Shown: positions 34,756 through 44,518 of the stretch, one piece after another
Numbering within the stretch: the first letter of the stretch is position 1
How the letters are laid out: each line of letters starts with the position of its first letter
Assembly (NCBI GenBank): GCA_045646845.1
Contig: JAZRLO010000043.1
Coordinates: forward strand, 38,325-102,324
Reading direction: 5' to 3'
Length of the DNA stretch: 64,000 bases
Source: HGM04593 sp045646845
Lineage (GTDB): Bacteria > Bacteroidota > Bacteroidia > Bacteroidales > Bacteroidaceae
Position numbers and translations under genes: made by a program
The notes under the pieces: generated by a model
Told to the model about the DNA's origin: nothing
Databases searched by the model: none
The model's input: only the letters and a program-made list of their open reading frames with translations

Positions 34756-36498
34756 TTATTTCCCTTTGAGTTTGTTCCAGGTGTCCTTCAACGATACGGT
34801 GCGGTTGAAAATAAGGTTTTCAGTTGTCGAAGCCGGGTCTATGTTGAAGTAACCGATTCTCTGGAACTGCAGGTAGTCGAGCGGCTTGCGCTCAGCAAGG
34901 TATTTCTCAACCTTGCACTCCTTGAGTACCTTTAGTGAATCGGGGTTTATCATCTCCTTCATGGCCTCGAGCGCATCGCAGCCTTTCGCCTCGCGTATTG
35001 CGGCCATTTCGTCGCGTGGGTTTTCGGCTCTCCACAGACGGTCATAAAGACGTACCTCCGCATCGATGCAGTGGCGGCGGCTTACCCAGTGGATAGTGCT
35101 CTTCACCTTACGGTTGGCATCGGCCTCGCCGGTCTTTGTCTGCGGAATGTACTCGCAGAGAACCTCGGTTACATTGCCCTCGGCATCCTTGTTGCAACCC
35201 GTACAAAGTACTATGTATGCATTCTTCAGGCGCACCTCGCGGCCCGGGGTCAGACGGTAGTAGTTCTTTGGAGCATCCTCCATGAAGTCATCGCGCTCAA
35301 TCCAGAGCTCGTTGCTGAACTCTATTGTGTGCGTGCCGTCTTCGGGACGTTCGGGGTTGTTTATTGCTGTCAGCTCCTCGACTTTGTCGGCAGGGTAGTT
35401 GGTTATTGTAAGCTTTACCGGGTTTATTACGGCCGACACGCGTGTGGCGCGGCTGTTGAGGTCCTCGCGTACCGCGCTCTCAAGCAGTGCAAAGTCGTTG
35501 AGCGCGTCGTATGTGGTGTAACCTATTTTGTCAACAAAATTTCTGATAGACTCGGGTGAATAACCGCGACGGCGGAATCCGCAGAGTGTCGGCATTCGCG
35601 GGTCGTCCCAGCCGTTCACGAGGCCCTCCTTCACGAGGATGAGCAGGTTGCGTTTGCTCATGAGCGTGTAGTTGAGGTTGAGCTTGTTGAATTCATACTG
35701 GCGTGGGCGGTTGTCATCAAGATCCTTGCCGTCCTTCACCCAGTCAACGAACAGGTCGTACAGTGGGCGGTGAGGTACGAACTCAAGTGTACACAGCGAG
35801 TGTGTCACACCCTCGAAATAGTCACTCTGTCCGTGTGCAAAGTCATACATGGGGTATGCCTTCCACTTTTCGCCTGTGCGGTGGTGCGCTGCCTTTACCA
35901 CGCGGTATATGATTGGGTCACGGAAGTGCATGTTGGGGCTTGCCATGTCAATCTTGGCGCGCAGTACCATTCGTCCCTCCTCAATCTCTCCCGTGTTCAT
36001 CTTCTGGAACAGTTCGAGGCTCTCCTCGACAGGACGGTCGCGGTAGGGGCTGTTTGTGCCGGGCTGTGTCGGTGTGCCCTTCTGTTCTGCAATCTGCTCG
36101 GCAGTCTGTTCATCGATGTATGCCTTTCCCTCCTTTATGAGTTTGATTGCAAAATCCCAAAGCTGGTCGAAATAGTCCGATGCATAATAGACATTCGCCC
36201 AGTCGAAGCCGAGCCACTTTATATCTTCCATTATCGCGTCAACATATTCCACATCCTCTTTGGTCGGGTTGGTATCGTCGAAGCGGAGGTTACATATGCC
36301 GCCATATTTCTGTGCCATGCCGAAGTCCATGCAGATGGCCTTTGCGTGGCCTATGTGCAGGTATCCGTTCGGCTCGGGCGGGAAACGGGTCTGTACCTTG
36401 CTGTCGTTCTTTCCGTTTGCAAGGTCATCCACTATAATCTGTTCAATAAAACTGATGCTCTTTTTCTCGTTCTTTTCAGTTTCGTTAATCTCAGCCAT
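34756..36498 (-). CDS. glnS: Glutaminyl-tRNA synthetase
   Basis: A 580-residue class I aminoacyl-tRNA synthetase charging tRNA-Gln. The HIGH signature is in FPPEPNGYLHIGHAKAI and the KMSKS equivalent is LMSKRNLL. LRFDDTNPTKED, VYYASDYF and the C-terminal anticodon beta-barrels (ELWIERDDFMEDAPKNYYRLTPGREVRLKNAYIV) are GlnRS-specific. The Rossmann core lies in residues 1-340. A -7 box (minus-strand TATTTTTG, 36543-36550) lies about 45 nt upstream. Confidence 0.97.
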   Translation of the reverse strand: MAEINETEKNEKKSISFIEQIIVDDLANGKNDSKVQTRFPPEPNGYLHIGHAKAICMDFGMAQKYGGICNLRFDDTNPTKEDVEYVDAIMEDIKWLGFDWANVYYASDYFDQLWDFAIKLIKEGKAYIDEQTAEQIAEQKGTPTQPGTNSPYRDRPVEESLELFQKMNTGEIEEGRMVLRAKIDMASPNMHFRDPIIYRVVKAAHHRTGEKWKAYPMYDFAHGQSDYFEGVTHSLCTLEFVPHRPLYDLFVDWVKDGKDLDDNRPRQYEFNKLNLNYTLMSKRNLLILVKEGLVNGWDDPRMPTLCGFRRRGYSPESIRNFVDKIGYTTYDALNDFALLESAVREDLNSRATRVSAVINPVKLTITNYPADKVEELTAINNPERPEDGTHTIEFSNELWIERDDFMEDAPKNYYRLTPGREVRLKNAYIVLCTGCNKDAEGNVTEVLCEYIPQTKTGEADANRKVKSTIHWVSRRHCIDAEVRLYDRLWRAENPRDEMAAIREAKGCDALEAMKEMINPDSLKVLKECKVEKYLAERKPLDYLQFQRIGYFNIDPASTTENLIFNRTVSLKDTWNKLKGK

Positions 36499-36542
36499 TG
36501 TCGTATAGTTGTATATATGTTTATATTCTTCTTTACAATCTA

Positions 36543-36550
36543 CAAAAATA
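36543..36550 (-). promoter_or_regulatory. -7 box, glnS
   Basis: Minus-strand TATTTTTG matches TAnnTTTG; no clear -33. Confidence 0.4.
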
Positions 36551-36729
36551 AGTCATTTTTGTGAAAATGTCTATCGGAAACAGCTTAATTTTACTATAAA
36601 AGTGAAGTGAATGTACCGGGAAAAGGGAATACGGCGGTCTAAAAGGCTCTTTTGTTACCGTGCTTGCCCTCTTATGCCCCCAAGGAGGGCCATGTTGTCA
36701 ACATGACATCTGTGCCACCGGTTTTGACT

Positions 36730-37602
36730 TTATGTCAGTGAAATGTAGTACCCCAGTTTGTAGATGTTGAATTTTTTGAGCGAGGGGTTGTTCCCGAGCA
36801 GGTTCTTGCGCAGACGTTTGCGGCTCCATCTCCAATATATCATGAACAGGCCGGTCAAATGCCATTTACGGAGTTTGGCCACGCAGTCAAGAAGGGGTGT
36901 GGAACCAATTTCCCGGTTTATGCCCTTGAGCGTCATGAGTGATTGCTCAACCTTTGCAAGGTAAATTGCGTTTCGTTCCAATCCGTTGTGCAACAGCATG
37001 TTGTCTATGTGTAGGATGTTGTGTCCGCGTCTTTCAAGTTCCTTGCCGAACAGGGTGTCTTCGTACCCGTAATCAACGATGCTCGTGTTGAAGAGAATAG
37101 AAGTGAATATGTCGCGCCGGATGGCGAAATTGAATGTCGTGAAATTCTTGTACGGAGTCTTGCTTCGTGTCGCTGCGTCTCTTGTAGTGTCAGCTTTTTT
37201 CTCATATCTGTACCTCAATGTACACTCCCGGTCGGGCAGTTCTGCCGCATGGTAGAGTCCACCGCATACCACTTCGTTCTCTTTGAGTGCCTCGACATAG
37301 CATTTCAGGAAATCGTCCTTCTCGACAACCGCATCGTTGTCAATGAACAGCAGATTCCTGTACCGTGCCTCCATGGCAAGCAGGTTGCGTATGTTCGCGC
37401 GTCCGATGTTCTTTTTGCGTATAACCCTGCGGCAGTTTTCAAGCAGTTCGGTGCTCATGTTTAGCCGTAGGTTTCCGGGGAGCGTGCCGTCCTCTCCCAG
37501 GATTATCTCGAACGGACAATCCAGCTTCTCTCCCTGCCTGTGGAGCTCTTCTACGAGCCGGTGGCAGTCGTGGTCTTTTGTTGGGATGAGTATCGACAGC
37601 AT
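36730..37602 (-). CDS. Family 2 glycosyltransferase
   Basis: A 290-residue GT-A glycosyltransferase. LSILIPTKDHDCHRLVEEL opens the fold; ILGEDGT is the first acidic motif and LLFIDNDAVVEKDDFL carries the DxD-type metal motif (about 85-90). A later NFAIRRDIF and YGYEDTLFGKELERRGH segment matches the acceptor-side region of family 2 enzymes. The start is taken at the internal Met (37602); the longer frame begins with TTG. It is a stand-alone gene upstream of fhs on the opposite strand; substrate unknown. Confidence 0.88.
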   Translation of the reverse strand: MLSILIPTKDHDCHRLVEELHRQGEKLDCPFEIILGEDGTLPGNLRLNMSTELLENCRRVIRKKNIGRANIRNLLAMEARYRNLLFIDNDAVVEKDDFLKCYVEALKENEVVCGGLYHAAELPDRECTLRYRYEKKADTTRDAATRSKTPYKNFTTFNFAIRRDIFTSILFNTSIVDYGYEDTLFGKELERRGHNILHIDNMLLHNGLERNAIYLAKVEQSLMTLKGINREIGSTPLLDCVAKLRKWHLTGLFMIYWRWSRKRLRKNLLGNNPSLKKFNIYKLGYYISLT

Positions 37603-37785
37603 AATAGTGGAACTTCTCTGCAAAAATATCAAAAAACTTCAAACATCTGTTTTCGTGTCACAATTTTTTCAACTCCTTCGTTTTATATCGCCATTCCTTT
37701 CTCTTTTTGAAGATAATTTATTATCTTCGCAGAATATGGGAAACCGTGTGGAATGAATAATACGAATCAAATAAAATAATTTCTT

Positions 37786-39447
37786 ATGAAGAGTGACATC
37801 CAGATTGCTCATGAAACCAAGCTTGAGCGCATTGAGAATGTAGCGGCACAGATAGGTATCGATGCCAATGACCTTGAACACTACGGCAAGTACATAGCCA
37901 AGATACCTTTGAATCTTATCGGCGAGAAAAAGGGTAAACTTATCCTTGTGACTGCAATTACGGCAACCAAGGCCGGTATCGGAAAGACCACCGTTTCTAT
38001 TGGTCTGGCATTGGGTCTCAACAAAATTGGCAAGAAGGCGGTTGTGGCTCTCCGCGAGCCCTCTCTCGGCCCCTGCTTCGGCATGAAGGGCGGTGCAGCC
38101 GGCGGCGGTTATGCCCAAGTGCTTCCCATGGAGAAAATCAACCTCCATTTTACAGGTGACTTCCATGCCATCACATCGGCTCATAACATGATTTCGGCAC
38201 TGCTCGACAACTACCTCTACCAGCATGCCAAGGACGGCTTCGGTCTCAAGGAGATTCTGTGGCGTCGCGTGCTCGACGTGAATGACCGCTCATTGCGTCA
38301 GATAATTACAGGTGTAGGCCCGGCTACCAACGGTCTTGTTGAGCAGGCTGGCTTCGACATCACTCCGGCATCGGAGCTCATGGCAATCCTCTGCCTTGCG
38401 AGCGACGAGGAGGATTTGCGCCGCCGCATCGAGAACATCATGCTCGGTTATACATATGCAGGCGAGCCTTTCACTGTTAAGGATCTTGGCGTTGCCGGTT
38501 CAATCATGGTTCTTCTCAAGGACGCTATCCAGCCCAACCTTGTGCAGACAACCGAGAACACTCCCGCAATCATTCATGGCGGTCCTTTCGCGAATATCGC
38601 TCACGGCTGCAACTCACAGCTTGCTACAAAAATGGCTCTCGCGCATAGTGAATACACTATTACCGAGGCCGGTTTCGGTGCCGACCTCGGCGCGGAGAAA
38701 TTCTACAATATCCTTTGCCGCAAGAGCGGTCTTCAGCCCGATGCCACTGTAATCGTAGCAACTGCGCAGGGTCTGAAGATGCACGGCGGAGTGGAACTCG
38801 ACAAGATAAAGGAGCCCGATATGGAGGGTCTCCGCAACGGTCTTGCCAACCTCGACCGTCACGTTGCCAACCTTCGTTCTTTCGGCCAGTCCGTGGTTGT
38901 GGTGTTCAACCGCTTTGCTACTGATACCGATGAGGAGATGGCACTGTTGCGCGCACACTGCGAGCAGGAACTCGGTCTTCCTTTCGTAATAAACAATGCA
39001 TTCGCACAGGGTGGCGAAGGTGCTGTTGAGATGGCTCAGATTGTTGTCGATACAATAGAGAAGAATCCTTCTCAGCCTCTCAAGTTCACATACGATGACG
39101 AGGACAGCGTGCAGACAAAGATTGAGAAGGTTGCCAAGAATATATACGGTGCAGCATCGGTTACATTCGCGAAGCCCGCGCTCGACCGTATAAAGCTAGC
39201 CGAGAAGTATGGTCTTTCCAAGTTCCCGGTATGTATTGCAAAGACACAGTTCTCATTCAGTGCCGACGCCAAGAGGTATGGCGCCGTTAAGGACTTCAAC
39301 CTGCAGATACGTGATGTGGTGCTGAATGCCGGTGCCGAAATGATAGTTGCCATTGCCGGTGACATCATACGCATGCCGGGTCTTCCCAAGGATCCTCAGG
39401 CCAACCACATCGACTTCGTTGACGGTGAGATTGTAGGTCTTAGCTGA
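37786..39447 (+). CDS. fhs: Formate-tetrahydrofolate ligase
   Basis: A 553-residue enzyme that makes 10-formyl-THF from formate, ATP and THF for purine synthesis and Met-tRNA formylation. The P-loop-like TATKAGIGKTTVSIGLALGL (about 62-81), REPSLGPCFGMKGGAAGGGYAQV, HFTGDFHAI, and GVELDKIKEP are characteristic. A -7-like TATCTTCG at 37722-37729 precedes it, with a TTTG 12 nt upstream of the box. It is followed 75 nt later by rarA. Confidence 0.97.
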   Translation: MKSDIQIAHETKLERIENVAAQIGIDANDLEHYGKYIAKIPLNLIGEKKGKLILVTAITATKAGIGKTTVSIGLALGLNKIGKKAVVALREPSLGPCFGMKGGAAGGGYAQVLPMEKINLHFTGDFHAITSAHNMISALLDNYLYQHAKDGFGLKEILWRRVLDVNDRSLRQIITGVGPATNGLVEQAGFDITPASELMAILCLASDEEDLRRRIENIMLGYTYAGEPFTVKDLGVAGSIMVLLKDAIQPNLVQTTENTPAIIHGGPFANIAHGCNSQLATKMALAHSEYTITEAGFGADLGAEKFYNILCRKSGLQPDATVIVATAQGLKMHGGVELDKIKEPDMEGLRNGLANLDRHVANLRSFGQSVVVVFNRFATDTDEEMALLRAHCEQELGLPFVINNAFAQGGEGAVEMAQIVVDTIEKNPSQPLKFTYDDEDSVQTKIEKVAKNIYGAASVTFAKPALDRIKLAEKYGLSKFPVCIAKTQFSFSADAKRYGAVKDFNLQIRDVVLNAGAEMIVAIAGDIIRMPGLPKDPQANHIDFVDGEIVGLS

Positions 39448-39522
39448 TTTTGTAATTATAAATGAATATTGTTGCCGCCTTGCACCTGTGTGCAGGGCGG
39501 TGAACGCTATAAACGCGAATGT

Positions 39523-40803
39523 ATGGCACAACCATTGGCAGAACGTCTCCGTCCAACCTCTTTTGACGGATATGTAGGGCAGCGGCACCTTGTAGGCGAG
39601 GGAGCCGTGCTCCGTCGTATGATTGATTCCGGGCGAATCCTGTCGTTCATAATGTGGGGCCCTCCCGGAACGGGAAAAACAACGATAGCCCGAATCATCG
39701 CACACCAGTTGAACCGTCCGTTCTACACTCTCAATGCCGTTTCATCGGGTGTCAAGGAGGTGCGCGAGGTCATTGAGAAGGCAAAGAACTCGCCGCTCTT
39801 TTCGCGTGGCGGTGCCATACTGTTCATAGACGAGATACACCGTTTTAACAAGTCGCAGCAGGACTCCCTGCTGAGTGCTGTTGAAACCGGCACCGTCACC
39901 CTCATCGGCGCAACCACAGAGAACCCCTCTTTTGAGGTCATAAGGCCGCTTCTGTCGCGTTGCCAGCTCTATGTGCTGAAGTCGCTCGAAAAAGAAGACC
40001 TTCTTGCTCTGCTCAACCATGCCGTGACGGCCGACGAGGTCCTGAGCAGTAGGGGAGTGGAGTTGCGTGAGACAGACGCCATGCTGCGTTACAGCGGCGG
40101 CGATGCGCGCAAGCTCCTCAACATACTTGAACTTGTTGTGGAGAGTGACCCCGAATCGCCGGTTGTGATAACCGATGAAAAGGTGCGTATGTCCCTTCAG
40201 CAGAATCCGTTGGCCTATGACAAGGACGGTGAGATGCACTACGACATCGTTTCGGCCTTCATAAAGTCGATACGCGGGAGCGACCCCGATGCCGCGCTCT
40301 ATTGGATGGCGCGCATGATAGAGGGCGGCGAAGACCCGGCCTTCATTGCACGGCGCATAATAATTTCTGCAGCTGAGGATGTGGGGCTTGCCAATCCCAA
40401 CGCTCTCCTGCTTGCCAATGCCGCATTCGATGCGGTGACGAAAATAGGCTGGCCCGAGGGGCGCATACCTCTTGCCGAAGCAGTCGTGTATCTTGCCACG
40501 TCGCCAAAGAGCAACTCCGCATACATGGGCATAAACAAGGCACTCGGGACAGTTCAGGAGACAGGCAACCTGCCCGTGCCGTTGCATCTGCGCAATGCGC
40601 CTACCAAGCTCATGGCAGAACTGGGGTACTCCGACGGCTACAAATATTCGCACGATTATCCGGGGCATTTCGTGAAGCAGCAGTTCCTGCCCGACGGCGG
40701 AGAGGGATTCTCCTTCTGGCTGCCGCAGGACAATCCTGTCGAGGCCAAGAGCAAGTCGTGGATGCGGCAGTGCTGGGGGGACGACAAACCCTATTCGAAA
40801 TAG
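39523..40803 (+). CDS. rarA: Replication-associated recombination protein A (AAA ATPase)
   Basis: A 426-residue AAA+ ATPase of the RarA/MgsA/WRNIP1 family, which acts at stalled replication forks with SSB. Walker A is GPPGTGKT (residues 46-53), Walker B is ILFIDEIHRF (about 100-109), and GATTENPSFEVI is the family-specific sensor segment; the C-terminal tetramerisation region includes AAEDVGLANP and YLATSPKSNSAY. Met at 39523 gives the normal start (MAQPLAERLRP), 18 codons into the longest frame. It is followed 26 nt later by the kinase gene. Confidence 0.95.
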   Translation: MAQPLAERLRPTSFDGYVGQRHLVGEGAVLRRMIDSGRILSFIMWGPPGTGKTTIARIIAHQLNRPFYTLNAVSSGVKEVREVIEKAKNSPLFSRGGAILFIDEIHRFNKSQQDSLLSAVETGTVTLIGATTENPSFEVIRPLLSRCQLYVLKSLEKEDLLALLNHAVTADEVLSSRGVELRETDAMLRYSGGDARKLLNILELVVESDPESPVVITDEKVRMSLQQNPLAYDKDGEMHYDIVSAFIKSIRGSDPDAALYWMARMIEGGEDPAFIARRIIISAAEDVGLANPNALLLANAAFDAVTKIGWPEGRIPLAEAVVYLATSPKSNSAYMGINKALGTVQETGNLPVPLHLRNAPTKLMAELGYSDGYKYSHDYPGHFVKQQFLPDGGEGFSFWLPQDNPVEAKSKSWMRQCWGDDKPYSK

Positions 40804-40829
40804 AAATAATTAAATCAATTATAAAGGGT

Positions 40830-42689
40830 ATGACAATTGACAATACCTTAAGGGAAGGTACTCTGCTCAAGGCGGGTACATACAGAGTGGAAAAAGCTAT
40901 CGGCAACGGCGGTTTCGGAATAACATACCGTGGAGTGCATGTCGAGCTGGGCCGTACGGTCGCTATCAAGGAGTTCTTCATCAGCGAATATTGCGTGCGC
41001 GATATCCTCGACCAGACAATGTCTGTAGCCGTGGAGCAGAATGTTCCGCTTGTCGATAATTACAGGAAAAAGTTCTTGCAGGAGGCAAGAATGGTTGCCA
41101 AACTCAACAACAGGCACATCATAGATGTGTTCGACATCTTCGAGGAGAACGGGACCGCGTATTATGTGATGGAATATCTTGCCGGCGGCTCGCTCGAAGA
41201 GAAGGTGAAGTCCGGCGGTGCTTTGCCCGAGAGCGAGGTCAGGAGAATTGTCTCCCAGCTCGGCGGAGCCCTTTCCTATGTCCATGGCCAAAAAATTCTT
41301 CACCTTGACATCAAACCCTCAAATATAATGATTGATGACGAGGGTGATGTCGTGCTCATCGACTTCGGCATATCAAAGCAGTACGACGACGCACGCAGCA
41401 CTCACAGCACATATGCCGCGACGTTCAGCAAGTCCTACGCCCCCATAGAACAGTACGAAAAGGGCGGCGTGCGTAATTTTATTCCTGCGCTCGATGTCTA
41501 TTCCTTTGGCGCCACAATCTATTATCTTGTGTCGGGAACTGTTCCTCCAACGGCATTCGACCTTCTCAAAGGCGGTACCGTGTCGGTCCCCCGGGCGAGT
41601 AAGGAGCTGTCGGCCGCCATTATTGCCGCCATGCAGCCTGTGCAGTCCAACCGCCTGCAGTCCATTGATGATTTCCTTGCAATGGTCGAGGGCAAGGGCG
41701 TTGCTGTTGCCGGTAAGCCGGGCAAGGGTGCGGCCTCATCCAAGGATGACTCCAGGACAGTCATAGAGGTTTCCGGCAGCGGCGTGGGGAGTTTCGAGGT
41801 CTTTGCCGACGGTGAAAGACAGCTCAAGAAGGGCAACAAGGCGATACTTTGGGTCATTATCATCGTATCCGTGCTTGCATTGCTCGGAGCAGGGGCCTAC
41901 TTCTTCTTTATGAATCCTCCGGCAGGGAAAAACAATAACTCCCAACTTACCGGCAGCAAGGGTGACGATGCACGTCTTCCGCTTGTCGAGGCATTGCGGG
42001 GTGTTTTGCCCGGTGATTCCATAGCAGAACCAGACGACATACAGGAACCTGACGGTATAGCAGAACCAGACAGCGTACAGGAATCTGTTGAGGTTGCAGT
42101 TACAGATTCTGTCCCGGTTGAAAAGAAGGTGACCGAGGCGGTGGAAATAGAGAAAAAGAACAAGAATAAGTCGGCCGGTAAGGAGCCCGTGAAGACACGT
42201 GAAAAAACTCCTGGCACCAATAAGGACGCCGCAGCCGAAGGAATACGTCTTGCCCGTAACGGCGACTACAAGAGGGCTGTGCCGTTGCTCAAGCAGGGTG
42301 CCGACAACGGCAATGCAACCGCGCAGAATCTGTTGGGTGAATGCTATCAGAAAGGTAACGGTACAAGCGTCGATTATGCTAAAGCCGTAGCCTGCTACCG
42401 TAAGGCGGCAAACAGCGGCAACGCCGAAGCCCAATACAACCTGGCTGTATGCTATTCCCGTGGTCTTGGCATATCAAAGGATATGAAACAGGCCTTCAAT
42501 TACTTCCAGAAGGCTGCAGGCAGGGGACATGCTCGTGCCCAGTACGAGATGGGCGAGTTCTATCGGAATGGTTTGCCGGGTGTCGTGTCTATAAATATTG
42601 CGAGCGCGAGGCAGTGGTACGAAAAATCAGCTTCCCAGGGTTATGGCCCGGCCTCCAACAGGTTGAAACAACTGGAATCAAGAATGTAA
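40830..42689 (+). CDS. Membrane serine/threonine protein kinase with Sel1 repeats
   Basis: A 619-residue transmembrane kinase. The cytoplasmic kinase domain (about 14-285) has the Gly loop GNGGFG (25-30), VAIK with Lys47, the catalytic loop HLDIKPSN (Asp160, with Leu in place of the usual HRD Arg) and DFG at 178-180. A single helix (about 338-360) leads to a Pro/Asp/Glu-rich linker with repeated AEPDxIQEPD-type units and a Lys-rich stretch, then three Sel1-like repeats (about 495-604) at the C-terminus. The start at 40830 lies just after the rarA stop; sppA and a radical SAM gene follow on the same strand. Inferred to sense or bind envelope proteins through the Sel1 part; substrates unknown. 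Confidence 0.92.
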   Translation: MTIDNTLREGTLLKAGTYRVEKAIGNGGFGITYRGVHVELGRTVAIKEFFISEYCVRDILDQTMSVAVEQNVPLVDNYRKKFLQEARMVAKLNNRHIIDVFDIFEENGTAYYVMEYLAGGSLEEKVKSGGALPESEVRRIVSQLGGALSYVHGQKILHLDIKPSNIMIDDEGDVVLIDFGISKQYDDARSTHSTYAATFSKSYAPIEQYEKGGVRNFIPALDVYSFGATIYYLVSGTVPPTAFDLLKGGTVSVPRASKELSAAIIAAMQPVQSNRLQSIDDFLAMVEGKGVAVAGKPGKGAASSKDDSRTVIEVSGSGVGSFEVFADGERQLKKGNKAILWVIIIVSVLALLGAGAYFFFMNPPAGKNNNSQLTGSKGDDARLPLVEALRGVLPGDSIAEPDDIQEPDGIAEPDSVQESVEVAVTDSVPVEKKVTEAVEIEKKNKNKSAGKEPVKTREKTPGTNKDAAAEGIRLARNGDYKRAVPLLKQGADNGNATAQNLLGECYQKGNGTSVDYAKAVACYRKAANSGNAEAQYNLAVCYSRGLGISKDMKQAFNYFQKAAGRGHARAQYEMGEFYRNGLPGVVSINIASARQWYEKSASQGYGPASNRLKQLESRM

Positions 42690-42741
42690 GTCGTGCGGTT
42701 GTCTGCATGTACAATGATTTAAACCAATAAATTATACAATA

Positions 42742-44511
42742 ATGAAAGAGTTCTTAAAGACTGTGCTTGCGAGCATGACAGGAGTGCTGCTTGCAAGTTT
42801 CGTAATGCTGGTAATGCTTTTTTCTTTGATAGGCGCCATCGTAGCTTCTATGGAGGAGACGCCTATGATAGAGGAAAACTCTGTACTCTTGCTCCACCTC
42901 GACGGTGCGCTTGAGGAGCGTGCTGCTGACGACTCGTTCTCATCCATTATGAGTAGCGAAATGGCGGTGCTGGGGCTCGACGATATAATTGCTGCAATAA
43001 AGGAGGCCAAGGATAACGCCAATATAAAGGGTATATACCTGCAGGCCGGAATGTTATCCGCGTCACCTGCATCTCTCGAAGAGATACGCGGTGAACTGGC
43101 ATCGTTCAAGGAGAGCGGCAAGTTCGTGGTTGCCTACGGCGACCAATATACGCAGGGATTGTACTACCTTGCAACCGTGGCCGACAAAGTCATTGTGAAC
43201 CCCCATGGCAGTATTGCATGGCACGGTCTCGCTTCGCAGCCGATATTTTTCAAGAACCTGCTCGAAAAACTCGGCGTGGAGATGCAGATATTCAAGGTGG
43301 GCACATACAAATCTGCGGTAGAGCCTTTCATTGCCACAGAGATGAGCGATGCCAACCGCGAACAGGTATCAGAGTACCTGAACTCTACATGGAACGAGAT
43401 GACAGCTGCCGTATCAGCGTCGCGCGGTGTGTCTGTAGAAAAGCTCAACGCTTATGCCGACAGGTCCATGGACCTCCGTCAGGCAGTCGAATATATCGAT
43501 TGTGGCCTGGCCGACACTCTGCTTTACAAGGATGGAGTGCTCGATTACCTCAAGACACTCACAGGCACGTCAGCCGATGAAGGACTCAATATCGTTACAT
43601 TGGCCGACATCAAGGAGAAGCTCGCACTTGATGCCATATACAAAAACCCCGACAGGGAGCATATTGCCGTCTATTATGCCTATGGCGAGATTGACAATTC
43701 ATCATCTTCCTACGACGAAGGCATCAATTCCGAAAAGGTTGTCCGCGACCTCCGCAAACTGCGTGAGGACAAGAATGTGAAGGCCGTTGTCCTGCGTGTG
43801 AACTCACCGGGCGGAAGTGCATACGGTTCGGAGCAGATATGGCGCGAGGTATCACTGTTTAAGGGTGTAAAGCCGATAGTTGTTTCAATGGGCGACTACG
43901 CAGCATCGGGCGGTTACTACATATCATGTGCGGCCGACCGCATCGTTGCCGACAATACCACGCTTACAGGCTCCATCGGTATATTCGGCATGGTTCCCAG
44001 TGCCGGCAAACTTCTCAAAGAAACCGTAGGTCTGGGCTTTGACGTCGTAAAAACCAACTCCCTTGCCGACATGGGCGACCTCTCGCGTACCTTCACCGCC
44101 GAAGAGGCCGAGATAATGCAGAATTACGTGAATGACGGTTACAGCCTCTTCCTCAAACGTTGTGCCGACGGCCGAGGAATGAGCGTAGAAGCCATAGACA
44201 GCATAGCGCAGGGACGCGTTTGGACAGGAGAAAAGGCTGTGAAACTCGGCCTTGTCGATGAGATAGGTGACCTCGACCGCGCTGTTGCGATAGCCGCCGA
44301 CATGGCAGGTGTCGAGGGGTACAGTGTGGAGTCTTACCCCGAGATGAAGGACTTCATAACCCAGCTCCTGGAGACCGACGAAGAGAATTACATGGAAGCA
44401 ATGTTACAGAATACCTTTGGCGGTTACGGCAAGAGCCTGTTTATTTTGCGTGGTATGTGCAACGGACGTCCGTTGCAGGCGCGTCTTCCCTTCGAACTCA
44501 ATATAAGATAA
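42742..44511 (+). CDS. sppA: Signal peptide peptidase SppA, 67-kDa type
   Basis: A 589-residue inner-membrane serine protease that degrades released signal peptides. An N-terminal anchor (about 8-35) precedes two ClpP-like repeats; the catalytic dyad is Lys190 in FKVGTYKSAVEPF (first repeat) and Ser389 in GDYAASGGYYISCAA (second repeat), the same arrangement as in E. coli SppA. TLTGSIGIFG is also conserved. It is 52 nt downstream of the Ser/Thr kinase and 7 nt upstream of the radical SAM gene. Confidence 0.95.
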   Translation: MKEFLKTVLASMTGVLLASFVMLVMLFSLIGAIVASMEETPMIEENSVLLLHLDGALEERAADDSFSSIMSSEMAVLGLDDIIAAIKEAKDNANIKGIYLQAGMLSASPASLEEIRGELASFKESGKFVVAYGDQYTQGLYYLATVADKVIVNPHGSIAWHGLASQPIFFKNLLEKLGVEMQIFKVGTYKSAVEPFIATEMSDANREQVSEYLNSTWNEMTAAVSASRGVSVEKLNAYADRSMDLRQAVEYIDCGLADTLLYKDGVLDYLKTLTGTSADEGLNIVTLADIKEKLALDAIYKNPDREHIAVYYAYGEIDNSSSSYDEGINSEKVVRDLRKLREDKNVKAVVLRVNSPGGSAYGSEQIWREVSLFKGVKPIVVSMGDYAASGGYYISCAADRIVADNTTLTGSIGIFGMVPSAGKLLKETVGLGFDVVKTNSLADMGDLSRTFTAEEAEIMQNYVNDGYSLFLKRCADGRGMSVEAIDSIAQGRVWTGEKAVKLGLVDEIGDLDRAVAIAADMAGVEGYSVESYPEMKDFITQLLETDEENYMEAMLQNTFGGYGKSLFILRGMCNGRPLQARLPFELNIR

Positions 44512-44518
44512 GCCCTCC

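Noticed and set aside
12152..36680. AAGAGGGCAA..AAAGGCTCTTTT similarity between 12152 and the 36640 region
   Set aside because: Only short blocks align and the AAAAGGCTCTTTT core is nearly palindromic, so similarity in either orientation is weak evidence.
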